NCBI GenBank assembly: GCA_049366695.1
Contig: JBMNCR010000027.1
Coordinates: 1-62,523, forward strand
DNA from: JBMNCR01 sp049366695
GTDB lineage: Bacteria; Bacillota; Clostridia; Eubacteriales; Alkalibacteraceae
Length of the DNA: 62,523 bases
Direction: 5' to 3'
Shown here piece after piece: positions 45,636-54,935 of this stretch; position 1 is the first letter of the stretch; each line of letters starts with the position of its first letter. The translations under genes and the position numbers were made by a program. The notes beneath the pieces are model-generated. The model was not told the origin of the DNA, searched no databases, and was given only the letters and a program-made list of their open reading frames with translations.

Positions 45636-46844
45636 TTAAATGCTTTGCTTTAAAATATACTTTGAAATATAATGAGTATGGGGGCTAATGACATTGCTTA
45701 ATTCTACTTTATCATTTTCACTATACAATCTATCCAGGATAATTCTTACAACTCTAACGTTGCCAGTAAATATAATATTTTCATTTTTCACAAGAATTAA
45801 ACGAATTGTATCGCCTAACTCAACTTTTTGATTCTTATAAATAGATTCTAAGAGTTTTAAATTCACTGGGTAATTAATCAAAGGGGCTTTTCTCTTTTGA
45901 ATCTGTTCATACATATCCCAAATAAGAGTTTCAGGAGTCATTGATTGACTAGTGTAGAAATCAAATACAGGTTTTTTTATACTTGATCCTTCCCCAACTG
46001 ATATGCCATATGTATTTGTTGCTTCAGGATCTTCAAGAAAAGTTTGATTTAATGGTTTATCTAGGGGATCACCATTTGAAATAGACCATTGAATATCATA
46101 TATATCAATTACATTACCCTGTTTGTCTGTTCCTGTTCCTTCAAGAGCAGTTGCTAGGTTGCTGTCATCAAATAGTATGTTTGATATATCTGTGTTGTAG
46201 ACTATTTTCAATATTAATCCTTTGTTCAAACCTAATGAATAATAAAAATCCAAGTACAAATCTACAGTAATAGGATTACTTATGTTAATAATGATTCTTG
46301 GTTTGAATTCACATTTTAAATTTTCACATATAAATTGTATAGCACTTATTGGACTTTCGCATTCTATTTTTCTATAGACGTTTTCAGCTGAGAGTCCTAC
46401 ATCGTTGAAAGTGGCAGTAAATTGACTCTTAACTAAACATGTAGCAATTGCATTTTCAAGGGTTTCACCTTCAAATACTGTATTTATATTTCTATCATCA
46501 TCTAGTATATTTAGTACATGTTTACATGTGGCAATAAAACTTTTTATACCAGATGAATACTCATCGTAAGGCTCGCATACTATGTATAATTGCCAGTTTA
46601 GCTCACCATCCGCAAAAAGTAAATAATCTCCATATACAATTGTTTTTGTATCAATGTATTCAATATTTAAAATGTATTGGGAAGGCAAAGCGCAGTCATC
46701 TTCAAATTTTGTGAAATTCCCAATGTCGAGAAATTGTTTAAAAGTCATATCATTACTAAAGAGTATTGGTGTGAATTCTTTAGGTGCATTTATTATGTTT
46801 TCAATTATTTGTTCCTTGTTTTCTTTAGGTATACTAATAATCAC
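45636..46844 (-). CDS. phage tail/minor structural protein
   Basis: A 402-residue protein resembling the prophage tail endopeptidase/minor structural protein N-terminal region. Visible hallmarks are KHVLNILDDDRN near 112-123, the strand repeat TVDLYLDFYYSLGLNKGLILKI near 215-236, and the SNLATALEGTGTD segment where such proteins place a glycine-rich turn. No other tail or head gene is present, so it cannot build a phage alone. It starts 11 bases after a Cro-like gene on the same strand, and reads as a deletion survivor or a domesticated gene. The family call is from motifs only; function here is unknown. Confidence 0.6.
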   Translation of the reverse strand: MIISIPKENKEQIIENIINAPKEFTPILFSNDMTFKQFLDIGNFTKFEDDCALPSQYILNIEYIDTKTIVYGDYLLFADGELNWQLYIVCEPYDEYSSGIKSFIATCKHVLNILDDDRNINTVFEGETLENAIATCLVKSQFTATFNDVGLSAENVYRKIECESPISAIQFICENLKCEFKPRIIINISNPITVDLYLDFYYSLGLNKGLILKIVYNTDISNILFDDSNLATALEGTGTDKQGNVIDIYDIQWSISNGDPLDKPLNQTFLEDPEATNTYGISVGEGSSIKKPVFDFYTSQSMTPETLIWDMYEQIQKRKAPLINYPVNLKLLESIYKNQKVELGDTIRLILVKNENIIFTGNVRVVRIILDRLYSENDKVELSNVISPHTHYISKYILKQSI

Positions 46845-46855
46845 ATTGCACCCTC

Positions 46856-47086
46856 CTAACCCGTCGTATTCAATGTATCTATATGAGATACTTTATCATC
46901 AAAAAATATTTCTTCTATTTGCATGCTAAAAAAGCGTGATATTTTTCTTGCTTCCTGTAGAGAAAATTTTATGTCGCCTGCTTCCTTCTTATAATACGCT
47001 GCTTCAGTTTTTAAGCCGAGAACCCTTTTCATTTGAGTTGCTGATACTTTTTTTTCACTTCTCAATAACCTTAGTCGTTCATACAA
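46856..47086 (-). CDS. Cro/CI-type helix-turn-helix regulator
   Basis: A 77-residue DNA-binding protein. The start is probably the TTG at 47086, seven bases after GAGGTG; the open frame extends 39 codons further but runs into the divergent regulatory region. The helix-turn-helix is at about 8-60: SATQMKRVLGLKTEAAYYKKEAGD with the recognition helix in KTEAAYYKKE. The C-terminus IEEIFFDDKVS matches small phage regulators. It stands divergent to an XRE repressor, an immunity-region layout, with a candidate operator between them. Confidence 0.75.
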   Translation of the reverse strand: MYERLRLLRSEKKVSATQMKRVLGLKTEAAYYKKEAGDIKFSLQEARKISRFFSMQIEEIFFDDKVSHIDTLNTTG

Positions 47087-47128
47087 TATTACCACCTCTC
47101 TTGTATCGTATTTGGATATTATCATTAT

Positions 47129-47147
47129 AGTATCGAATAGAGATACT
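47129..47147. promoter_or_regulatory. candidate operator between divergent regulators
   Basis: AGTATC and GATACT (47129-47134 and 47142-47147) form a perfect 6-bp inverted repeat with a 7-base centre in the gap between the Cro-like and XRE genes. Related GATAC-like half sites recur in the vicinity (for example near 46888 and 47153). Confidence 0.45.
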
Positions 47148-47251
47148 GTCAAGGGGTATCCTAAAATATAAATCTTTTTTGGAAACATAATTATTGTTTC
47201 CATAATGGATAGTGTAAAATACTATTATTAAGTATGCAAAGGAATGATGCA

Positions 47252-47644
47252 ATGAACTTTTCTTCAAGATTAAAATATTTAAGAAACCAATTTCATATGA
47301 CACAAGAAGACCTAGCAAATAAACTACAGCAAACAAAAGCAAATATATCTAAATATGAAACTGGAAGAATAGAGCCAAGTATAGAAATAATAAATTACTT
47401 AGCTAAAATATTTGAAGTCTCTATCGACTATCTCCTAGGTCAAACCAATGATCCTGCTCGCTACCGAGACATTAATGCTGATCTGGATGCACAACGTAAC
47501 TTCGATAAAGAATTAAAAGACTTGCTAAAAGATGAAGAAGTAGTTGCATTTTATGATTTCGCAGGGATGGATGATGCTACTAAGAAGGAAATTATCAATT
47601 TTATCAAGTTTAAAAAACACGAAGAAAATAATAAAAAAGTATGA
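47252..47644 (+). CDS. XRE-family repressor (ImmR-like)
   Basis: A 130-residue repressor. The ATG at 47252 has AAAGGA upstream; a further in-frame ATG at 47234 lacks a site. The helix-turn-helix is at about 6-58 (RNQFHMTQEDLANKLQQTKANISKYETGRIEPS), followed by a linker DYLLGQTNDPARYRD and a Lys/Glu-rich C-terminus. With the ImmA-type protease downstream it reads as the ImmR-ImmA switch of Bacillus mobile elements, in which the protease cleaves the repressor after DNA damage. Confidence 0.86.
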   Translation: MNFSSRLKYLRNQFHMTQEDLANKLQQTKANISKYETGRIEPSIEIINYLAKIFEVSIDYLLGQTNDPARYRDINADLDAQRNFDKELKDLLKDEEVVAFYDFAGMDDATKKEIINFIKFKKHEENNKKV

Positions 47645-47724
47645 TTTATTAAATATTTGAATTCGAACCTACGTTCTGTTATAATAAGTATTGCCTAATT
47701 AATTCCAAATGAGGTGATATTTTT

Positions 47725-48240
47725 ATGTTCCTACGAATGCTCAAAAAAGCTAATTATTTTCTGAGAGAATATGAGATACTTGACTTCCCTATCTCCATTG
47801 AATTAATACAAGAAATATTTAATGACCTAAATTACAGAATTGTAATAATTAAAAATATGAAGCAACATGGAACAATATATGCAGATAACATATTAATAAC
47901 AGGTATTAATTCTGCATGTTTAAGAGAAAATATGTGTCATGAATGCGGACATATTGTGTCTCATCATTATAATCAGTATTGCGACGATAAAATACAGATA
48001 ATTAAAAATGAAGCTCAGGCACAAGCTTTTGCAGCATATTTATTAATGCCTGTATTTATATTTGAAGAGACTATTAAATATTGTAATAACGATTATGAAG
48101 TGTCTGAAGAGTTTGGTGTAAATGTAGAATTTGTGCAATACCGAAAAACACTAACTGCTGGTCTAGTAAGAATAAATTACTTCAAGAAGACAAGAAATAA
48201 ATTTAATGAATTTGGCTCAATTCATAGCAATATATTCTAG
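47725..48240 (+). CDS. ImmA/IrrE family metallopeptidase
   Basis: A 171-residue zinc peptidase. The motif H72-E73-x2-H76 is in MCHECGHIVSHH, and NEAQAQAFAAYLLMP (about 97-111) provides the following glutamate. This is the COG2856 ImmA/IrrE fold, whose members cleave XRE or DdrO-type repressors. The spacing from the XRE repressor is 80 bases with its own ribosome binding site (GAGGTGAT upstream). No integrase, excisionase or relaxase is adjacent, so the immunity pair is probably left over. Confidence 0.88.
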   Translation: MFLRMLKKANYFLREYEILDFPISIELIQEIFNDLNYRIVIIKNMKQHGTIYADNILITGINSACLRENMCHECGHIVSHHYNQYCDDKIQIIKNEAQAQAFAAYLLMPVFIFEETIKYCNNDYEVSEEFGVNVEFVQYRKTLTAGLVRINYFKKTRNKFNEFGSIHSNIF

Positions 48241-48460
48241 AATCTCACTGATAATTAAGCTAAAAGAACATCAAGTAAACTCTATAAGGAAGCAATAGAG
48301 CAACTACTATAGTATTTAGAAATATGGATATAAAATATTCTTTATATAGTAGTAAAACTATTATTAGGTCTAAATTTTTCTATGTAAATTTATGTGTTTT
48401 TATGTAACCTTATAGTCTGATTTACATTTATTTGGTATAATTGGTAAAGAGGTGATTTGT

Positions 48461-49999
48461 GTGCTCTCAAATATTTATAGTTGTACTATATTTGGTATTG
48501 ACGGAATTATTGTCGAAGTAGAAGTAGATATTTCTAACGGTCTACCAACTTATGCACTTGTGGGATTACCTGATACTGCAGTTAAGGAGTCAAAAGAAAG
48601 GGTCTTTTCTGCAATTAAAAATAATGGTTTTAAATATCCAATGGAAAGAATAACAATAAACTTAGCTCCAGCAAATATTAAAAAAGAAGGGGCTTATTAT
48701 GATTTGCCATTAGCAATCGGTATTCTTACTGCATCAGAATCCATAAAATCAAAAGTAAATTTAAAAGAATTTATTTTTATTGGAGAATTATCTCTTAAAG
48801 GCAAAATTAGGCCAGTAAATGGAATTATCTCTATGGTATTAGCTGCAAGAGATAATGGTTTTAAAAATATTATTGTTCCTATGGAAAATTCAAAGGAAGC
48901 CTCTTTAGTAAATGGAATAAAGATACTACCAGCTAATCATATAAACCAAGTTATAGAACATATATGTGGTAAATCAAATTTAGAGGAATATTCGACAAAC
49001 ATTGATGAAATATTATGTCATGATATTAAGTATGATGTAGATTATAGTGAAGTTAAAGGACAAGAAAACGTTAAAAGAGCAATGGAAATTGCCGCTGCTG
49101 GTTACCATAATCTCATTATGGTAGGCCCTCCGGGATCAGGAAAGACTATGTTAGCAAGACGTTTTTCAACGATATTACCTAATATGACAGCAGAAGAAAG
49201 CTTAGAAGTTACGAAGATCTATAGTATTAGTGGATTGTTAAAAGGAAAACCACTTATTACTGAAAGACCATTTCGAAGTCCCCATCATACCATCTCTAAA
49301 GTGTCTCTTGTAGGAGGTGGAAGGATCCCAAAACCGGGAGAAGTATCACTATCTCATTTAGGCGTACTCTTTTTAGACGAAATGCCTGAATTTCAAAAGA
49401 GCTCTCTTGAAGTGCTTCGCCAACCTATGGAAGATAGAATTGTAAATATATCAAGAGTAAACGCATCTTTGACCTATCCAGCATCCTTCTTATTGATTTC
49501 TTCGATGAATCCATGTCCGTGTGGATACTATTCTGATGAAGATCATAATTGTCAATGTACACCAAGACAAATTAAAAATTACATAAACAAAATATCTGGA
49601 CCATTATTAGATAGAATTGATATACATATTGAGATAAAGAAAACTAAAATAGATGATCTTCAAAATAAGCAAAAATCTAGATCATCTGAAGAAATAAGAA
49701 AAAAGGTAAATATAGCTAGAAATATCCAATTAGAAAGATATAAAAATACTAAAATATATTTTAATTCGCAACTTTCAGCTAGCCAAATAAAAAAACACTG
49801 TCAATTGGGAAAAAATGAAGAAGCTCTTATGAAACAAGCTTTTAATAACATGAATCTAAGCGCAAGGGCATATCATAGAATAATAAAACTTGCTAGGACT
49901 ATTGCTGATATTGAAGAAAAAGAGAAAATAAACGAACTTCACTTAGGAGAAGCCTTACAGTATAGAAATCTTGATAGAAAGTATTGGGAGATATATTAA
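48461..49999 (+). CDS. comM: YifB/ComM-type Mg-chelatase-like ATPase
   Basis: A 512-residue AAA+ protein; ComM is a helicase that extends branch migration during natural transformation. The GTG at 48461 (AGAGGTG upstream) gives the usual MLSNIYSCTIFGIDG start; an in-frame GTG three codons earlier is less well placed. An N-terminal S5/Lon-like fold (about 1-170), then Walker A VGPPGSGKTMLARRF (about 222-236), Walker B LFLDEMPEF, and a cysteine cluster CPCGYYSDEDHNCQC in the C-terminal part. It lies directly before dprA with no spacer, the standard pair. Confidence 0.93.
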   Translation: MLSNIYSCTIFGIDGIIVEVEVDISNGLPTYALVGLPDTAVKESKERVFSAIKNNGFKYPMERITINLAPANIKKEGAYYDLPLAIGILTASESIKSKVNLKEFIFIGELSLKGKIRPVNGIISMVLAARDNGFKNIIVPMENSKEASLVNGIKILPANHINQVIEHICGKSNLEEYSTNIDEILCHDIKYDVDYSEVKGQENVKRAMEIAAAGYHNLIMVGPPGSGKTMLARRFSTILPNMTAEESLEVTKIYSISGLLKGKPLITERPFRSPHHTISKVSLVGGGRIPKPGEVSLSHLGVLFLDEMPEFQKSSLEVLRQPMEDRIVNISRVNASLTYPASFLLISSMNPCPCGYYSDEDHNCQCTPRQIKNYINKISGPLLDRIDIHIEIKKTKIDDLQNKQKSRSSEEIRKKVNIARNIQLERYKNTKIYFNSQLSASQIKKHCQLGKNEEALMKQAFNNMNLSARAYHRIIKLARTIADIEEKEKINELHLGEALQYRNLDRKYWEIY

Positions 50000-51085
50000 A
50001 TGTATGAGAGAGAATTTATATTGTGGTTAAATCTAATAAAAAAAATCTCAGTAAAAAAGTTCTATGAACTATATAATTATTTCGATAGTATTGAAGAAAT
50101 ATATTGTTGTGATATTGGGCACTTAAGAGCATGTGATATTTTAACAAATGATAATATTGAAGATATAATAAATAGCAAAAATAATGATTTGTTAAATAAA
50201 CATCTAGAATTGCTCCACAAAAGCAAGATATCCTATACAACAATAATTGATGAAGACTACCCCCAGATATTAAAAAACATTCATTTACCACCTCCAGTGT
50301 TATACTATCTCGGTATTATTGATAGAGATATATTTAACAACTGTATATCGATTGTTGGTTCAAGAAACGCTTCATATTACGGATTAAAAATGAGTGAAAA
50401 AATTGCTTATGAATTAGCATCTTCGAAAATTAATATAGTTAGTGGTTTGGCGAAAGGTATAGATTCAAAAGCTCATATAGGTGCATTAAAAGCTAGTGGC
50501 AAGACGATAGCTGTTTTAGGTAATGGTGTTAATATAATATATCCAAAAGAAAATAGATACTTATATAATCAAATTAAGAATTCAGGATTAATTATTTCAG
50601 AATTTCCTCCTAATACTGAACCTAAACCTTATAATTTTCCAAGAAGAAATAGGATAATAAGTGGATTGTCATTAGGTACACTAATAATCGAAGCTGCAAA
50701 AAAGAGTGGTTCTTTAATAACTGCAAAATATGCTTTAGAACAAGGAAGAGAAGTATATGCCCTACCTGGAAATATAAATAATCAAAATAGCGTAGGTGTA
50801 AATTTACTAATAAAAGATGGTGCTAAAGTGGTGACAGAAACAATAGATATAATAGAAGATATATTTCCTATGTTTTCATTTAAAAATTTAGAAAATGCTA
50901 CAAAAGATAATATTTTCACAGCAGAAGAAAGAGCTATATTAGATTTATTAAGAAATGGATTTAATGATGCAGATAAATTATATGAACAAACTAATATGCC
51001 AATAAAGAGAATTAATTATGTATTAAGTATGCTAGAAATTGATCAAAAAATTGTAATGTTTAAGGGTAAATATTATATAAAATAA
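50000..51085 (+). CDS. dprA: DNA processing protein DprA
   Basis: A 361-residue Rossmann-fold protein that loads RecA onto incoming single-stranded DNA. Motifs: IVGSRNASYYG near 118-128, SGLAKGIDSKAHIGAL near 148-163, the GNGVNIIYPKENRYLY loop near 174-189, and FPRRNRIISGLS near 213-224. A C-terminal winged helix (about 300-361) is visible. Its ATG follows the comM stop directly. topA, often next, is not here. A small DUF3006 gene follows. Confidence 0.95.
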   Translation: MYEREFILWLNLIKKISVKKFYELYNYFDSIEEIYCCDIGHLRACDILTNDNIEDIINSKNNDLLNKHLELLHKSKISYTTIIDEDYPQILKNIHLPPPVLYYLGIIDRDIFNNCISIVGSRNASYYGLKMSEKIAYELASSKINIVSGLAKGIDSKAHIGALKASGKTIAVLGNGVNIIYPKENRYLYNQIKNSGLIISEFPPNTEPKPYNFPRRNRIISGLSLGTLIIEAAKKSGSLITAKYALEQGREVYALPGNINNQNSVGVNLLIKDGAKVVTETIDIIEDIFPMFSFKNLENATKDNIFTAEERAILDLLRNGFNDADKLYEQTNMPIKRINYVLSMLEIDQKIVMFKGKYYIK

Positions 51086-51203
51086 TAATTGCAAATATTG
51101 ATTCAAACAAGTTGATAAAAATAATTGATTTATAATATACCTTAAAAAAAAATGAATATATGACGATATATTAAGTAACATTATATATTATTGAGGTGAA
51201 AAT

Positions 51204-51362
51204 ATGAATTTTACAGTTGATATGATTGAAGGTGAATATGGAATCTTAAGTGATAAAAATAAAAAATTATTAAATATTCCTTTAAAAGATTTACCTGAGG
51301 ATGTTAAAGTGAAGGATATATTAACAATCATTAATGGTGCTTTTGAGTATTATAACAAATAA
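51204..51362 (+). CDS. DUF3006 family small protein
   Basis: A 52-residue protein preceded by GAGGTG. The sequence VDMIEGEYGIL, then LLNIPLKDLPEDVKVKDIL, matches DUF3006, a short acidic family of unknown function; typical members are somewhat longer (about 60-75 residues). It stands alone between dprA and a convergent terminator. Too short to be sure that the whole family domain is present. Confidence 0.7.
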   Translation: MNFTVDMIEGEYGILSDKNKKLLNIPLKDLPEDVKVKDILTIINGAFEYYNK

Positions 51363-51367
51363 AATTT

Positions 51368-51409
51368 AACCAGACTATTAGCTATTATTTCAATACTATT
51401 AGTCTGGTT
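51368..51409. terminator. bidirectional terminator between DUF3006 gene and tautomerase
   Basis: AACCAGACTA and TAGTCTGGTT (51368-51377 and 51400-51409) pair across a 22-base loop. T runs lie to the right and A-rich sequence to the left. It separates convergent genes. Confidence 0.75.
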
Positions 51410-51415
51410 TTGTAA

Positions 51416-51604
51416 TTACCTTGTCATGTCTGATAATAGCTTTCCACCATTTCCTATATTGTCAAAATCATTTTCCTTTATTAGTGTTACAAATGCTTCT
51501 TGAGGTATACCTAGTATATCACTAGCTTTTTTTGAAATTTCCATTACTAATTTAGCTTTTGTTTCTTTTGATACTTTTCCTATTTCCATACTTATAACTG
51601 GCAT
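51416..51604 (-). CDS. 4-oxalocrotonate tautomerase-like protein
   Basis: A 62-residue tautomerase superfamily protein. The start at 51604 (GGAGAAAATAAA upstream) yields MPVISMEIG; after Met removal the catalytic Pro1 is exposed, which the longer frame (MKGENK) would not allow. The MEISKKASDILGIPQEAFVTLIKEND helix-strand pattern matches DmpI/4-OT proteins of this size. The physiological substrate is not known, and no aromatic degradation genes are nearby. Confidence 0.85.
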   Translation of the reverse strand: MPVISMEIGKVSKETKAKLVMEISKKASDILGIPQEAFVTLIKENDFDNIGNGGKLLSDMTR

Positions 51605-51647
51605 TTTATTTTCTCCTTTCATATATATTTTTAATTAAAATCTTAGT

Positions 51648-52022
51648 TTATTTCATAATTATTTCAAAAGCATTTATTATATGAGTTATTTTTGTATTAA
51701 TAGTATCAACTAATATATCTATAACATCAAAGCGTACATTATTTTCAAACAAATCATATTTTTTTAAGTAATACAATGCTGCCTGGGATATCTTTTTTTG
51801 TTTATAATAGTTTACTGCTTCTCTTGGATAACCATATTGAATACTAGTTCTTGTTTTTACTTCAATAAAAACAATTGTATCTTTTTGTCTAGCAATAATA
51901 TCAATTTCCCCTAAAGGACATCTGTAATTTATATCCCTGATTTTGTATTTTCTCTTTTTTAAATATACTACTGATAAGTCTTCTCCTTTTTTACCTTTTA
52001 AATAATTATTTTTTTTACTCAT
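51648..52022 (-). CDS. yraN: YraN family UPF0102 protein
   Basis: A 124-residue restriction-endonuclease-fold protein. The GKKGEDLSVVYLKKRKYKIRDINYRCPLGEIDIIA stretch and FIEVKTR (about 53-59) are the family signature: a PD-(D/E)XK-like core with GEIDII and EVK. The ATG at 52022 has GGATGG upstream; the frame extends four codons further. The function is not established; YraN homologues are linked to rnhB and DNA uptake. It follows rnhB. Confidence 0.88.
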   Translation of the reverse strand: MSKKNNYLKGKKGEDLSVVYLKKRKYKIRDINYRCPLGEIDIIARQKDTIVFIEVKTRTSIQYGYPREAVNYYKQKKISQAALYYLKKYDLFENNVRFDVIDILVDTINTKITHIINAFEIIMK

Positions 52023-52113
52023 TAAATGTACCATCCTATAATCAGTTTATAACATGACAAGTATGCATATTTTCAAGCAAAGGTAAAATTCGATTTTATT
52101 TTATAATAAAATT

Positions 52114-52908
52114 TTATAGTGGAATATCTACTTCAGTGTTAATATTATTTAAAAAAGATAATCTATGAATAGGTGTAATACCATATTTTTTAATGGCATC
52201 AATGTGTTCTTTTGTACCGTATCCTTTATTAGATAAAAAATTATATTGAGGATATTCCTTATGGTAATTCATCATAATATTATCTCTTGTAACTTTTGCG
52301 ATAATACTAGCAGCAGCTATAGAATAACATTTTTCATCTCCCTTAACTACAGAGAATTGTTTAGCATCAATATTATCCAAAGTAATGGCATCTATTAATA
52401 ATAAATCGGGTTTCACTTGTAAGTTTATTACAGCTTCAATCATACTCTTTTTAGTTGCTTGATAGATATTGATCTTATCAATTATGCTTTCTTCTATTAT
52501 ACCTATTCCAACAGAAACAGCTTCTTTTTTGATTTGATCAAATAATATCTCCCTCTTTGATTGAGATAGTTTCTTTGAGTCATTAATATATAAAATACTA
52601 GAGTTGGATGGCAATATAACTGAACAACTAACAACAGGTCCTGCTAAAGGACCACGTCCAACTTCATCTATTCCAGCTATATATTCATATCCTCGATTTA
52701 TGAGTTTAATTTCAAATTCTTTTAATTTTTGGATTCGATCAATTTCATTATTATAATCTTCAAAATTCTTTTCGACTTTTAATGATAATTTTTTTACACC
52801 ATTTCTTTTATCTAATTTCAAAATATTTGCTAGCTTAGGATAATCTTTTATAGAACATTTTTTTATTTCTTCTTTAATCTGAGAGATTGTTAACTGACTA
52901 TAATTCAT
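52114..52908 (-). CDS. rnhB: ribonuclease HII
   Basis: A 264-residue enzyme that removes ribonucleotides from DNA. An N-terminal extension (about 1-70) is typical of the Gram-positive form. The catalytic core begins YIAGIDEVGRGPLAGP (about 77-92) with D81 and E82, then LIDAITLDN near 178-186 with the third aspartate, and SIAAASIIAKVTRD near 200-213. It lies in the rbgA-rnhB-yraN order usual in Firmicutes. Confidence 0.96.
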   Translation of the reverse strand: MNYSQLTISQIKEEIKKCSIKDYPKLANILKLDKRNGVKKLSLKVEKNFEDYNNEIDRIQKLKEFEIKLINRGYEYIAGIDEVGRGPLAGPVVSCSVILPSNSSILYINDSKKLSQSKREILFDQIKKEAVSVGIGIIEESIIDKINIYQATKKSMIEAVINLQVKPDLLLIDAITLDNIDAKQFSVVKGDEKCYSIAAASIIAKVTRDNIMMNYHKEYPQYNFLSNKGYGTKEHIDAIKKYGITPIHRLSFLNNINTEVDIPL

Positions 52909-52983
52909 ATAATACTCCTATATTTCTTAAATTTTATCATAATTTATTAATAATTAAACAAGAATTTTACTAAAATATATAAA

Positions 52984-53832
52984 TTAAGTTGGTATGTCAA
53001 ATGAAATTTTGCCTATTTTGGTTTTTCTAACCTCGTCTAATAGCATTTCTGCCGTCCTTGCATAATCAATCAAACCACCTTTTTGTATGAAACCACGCTT
53101 TAATGCTATTTTTTCATATATTGCCAAATCTTCTTCACTAGTGTCAATTGAAATATCATATCTTTCTTCTAAATTTTTGGGATAATTAACTCTTAAAAAT
53201 GATATTAACTTTAGAGTAGCTTCCTCTCTATCGTAAATAGTATCTTTAATTGAACCTATCCATGCCAATTTTATACCAATACTTTGATCTTCGAATTTTG
53301 GCCATAGTATTCCAGGAGTATCTAAAAGTAAGATGTTTTTGTTAACTTTTATCAATTGATTTGATCTAGTTACTCCAGGAATATTACCTGTTTTTGCTGA
53401 AGCTTTTCCAGCCATTTTATTGATTAAAGTTGATTTGCCAACATTAGGAATACCCAATATCATACATTTAATTTGTCTATTAATTCTACCTCTTTTTTTA
53501 TCTTTTTCAATTATAGGTTTCATCTTATGTTCAATTCTATTTATTAAGTCTTTGATTCCATTTCCATTGATTGAATTTGCAAAAATATAATCTTGATTGT
53601 TTTCTTTATAATGTTTTCCCCACTGTTCATTTACGCGTGGATCTGACAAATCACACTTATTTAATAAAATAATCTTTTGTTTATTCTTTATAATAGAATC
53701 TATTTGCGGATTTTTACTACTTATTGGTACTCTAGCATCTAGTAATTCAATAACAATATCTATGATTTTTAGATCCTCTTGTATTTTTCGCTTTGTTTTT
53801 GCCATATGCCCTGGATACCATTGTATGTTCAT
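52984..53832 (-). CDS. rbgA: ribosome biogenesis GTPase RbgA
   Basis: A 282-residue circularly permuted GTPase (YlqF) needed for late 50S assembly. The order is G4 NKCDL near 57-61, then G1 GIPNVGKSTLINKMAG near 131-146 and G3 DTPGILWP near 177-184, with the N-terminus NIQWYPGHMAKTKRKI. C-terminal ANTAR-like tail after about 215. It follows lepB by about 100 bases. Confidence 0.95.
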   Translation of the reverse strand: MNIQWYPGHMAKTKRKIQEDLKIIDIVIELLDARVPISSKNPQIDSIIKNKQKIILLNKCDLSDPRVNEQWGKHYKENNQDYIFANSINGNGIKDLINRIEHKMKPIIEKDKKRGRINRQIKCMILGIPNVGKSTLINKMAGKASAKTGNIPGVTRSNQLIKVNKNILLLDTPGILWPKFEDQSIGIKLAWIGSIKDTIYDREEATLKLISFLRVNYPKNLEERYDISIDTSEEDLAIYEKIALKRGFIQKGGLIDYARTAEMLLDEVRKTKIGKISFDIPT

Positions 53833-53929
53833 TAATTTTACACCTACTTAATTTATCTTTATGTTTTTAATGGATATAAGCTTTAAGTATAGATATTACA
53901 TTTTAAAACTTAATATGACTTAAAATATT

Positions 53930-54454
53930 TTAATGTATAACTCCCATATTATTAAAAGGATAAATTCTAAAAACTACTTTTCCTACTATATCTTCTTCTT
54001 TTACAAAACCCACATCATTAAATCTACTGTCTTTACTATGGTTTCTATTATCTCCCATTACAAAATAAGTGCCTGTTGGGACTACTACTTGTTCAAATTC
54101 AGAATATTCTTCGTTATTTATATATGGTTCATCTAAAGCATCTCCGTTTAGGTATACAATAGAATCTTCTATTTCTATTGAATCTCCGGCTTTTCCAATT
54201 ACTCTCTTTACAAACTCAGTATTCTTATCATAGTTTAGAATTACGATATCTCCAAATTCAGGTTCATGAAAAAAATACTGGATTTTTGCAACTACTAAAC
54301 GATCATTGTCATTAAGTGTAGGATACATGGAATTACCATCAACTAATACAAATTCAAATAGAAAAAATTTTATAATAAGTGCTAATATAATTGCAATACC
54401 AGCGGATACTATCCATTCTCTCAATTCATTTTTAGATTTTCCTTCTGCTTTCAT
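53930..54454 (-). CDS. lepB: signal peptidase I
   Basis: A 174-residue membrane-anchored serine/lysine protease that removes Sec and Tat signal peptides. One N-terminal membrane helix (about 14-36), the nucleophile S42 in GNSMYPTL, the general base K84 in FVKRVIG, and GDNRNHSKDSR near 137-147. Short, as in the Gram-positive class with one anchor. It lies between rplS and rbgA. Confidence 0.95.
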   Translation of the reverse strand: MKAEGKSKNELREWIVSAGIAIILALIIKFFLFEFVLVDGNSMYPTLNDNDRLVVAKIQYFFHEPEFGDIVILNYDKNTEFVKRVIGKAGDSIEIEDSIVYLNGDALDEPYINNEEYSEFEQVVVPTGTYFVMGDNRNHSKDSRFNDVGFVKEEDIVGKVVFRIYPFNNMGVIH

Positions 54455-54546
54455 TTTCCCACATCCTTATTAAAAATAATAATGTTCATTCTTTTAATAA
54501 TAGTATTATCAAAAGTAAATCAACAAAGTAAAAATTATTTTAAAAA

Positions 54547-54568
54547 AAGGACTGAATCTCAGTCCTTA
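54547..54568 (-). terminator. rplS terminator
   Basis: AAGGACTGA and TCAGTCCTT (54547-54555 and 54559-54567) pair with a three-base loop; on the minus strand it is followed by a U-run. It overlaps the rplS stop codon. Confidence 0.88.
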
Positions 54569-54907
54569 CATTTTTTCCTTAACTTTAGCAGCTTTTCCAA
54601 CTCTACCTCTTAAATAATAAAGTTTTGACCTTCTTACCTTACCTTTTCTTACAACTTCAATTTTATCAATTCTTGGTGAATGTAATGGAAAAGTTCTTTC
54701 AACTCCAACACCATAAGATATCTTTCTTACAGTAAAAGTTTCTCTTACTCCACCATTTTGTTTTTTTAATACAACACCTTCAAAAATCTGTATTCTTTCT
54801 CTTTTTCCTTCGACTACTTTAACATGAACTTTTACAGTATCACCAACATTAAATTGTTTGATATCTTTTTTTAATTGTTCTTTTTCTATTTCATGTATAA
54901 TATTCAT
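54566..54907 (-). CDS. rplS: 50S ribosomal protein L19
   Basis: A 113-residue large-subunit protein at the 30S-50S interface. Family motifs: FNVGDTVKVHVKVVEGKRERIQIFEG, RKISYGVGVERTFPLHSP, and the C-terminal KVRRSKLYYLRGRVGKAAK. Normal length. AGGAGG precedes the start. It is transcribed from its own leader with a structured RNA; rpsP, rimM and trmD, usually upstream, are missing and replaced by broken accessory genes. Confidence 0.98.
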   Translation of the reverse strand: MNIIHEIEKEQLKKDIKQFNVGDTVKVHVKVVEGKRERIQIFEGVVLKKQNGGVRETFTVRKISYGVGVERTFPLHSPRIDKIEVVRKGKVRRSKLYYLRGRVGKAAKVKEKM

Positions 54908-54935
54908 TGACTTACCTCCTCTCTTTTTTGGACGT

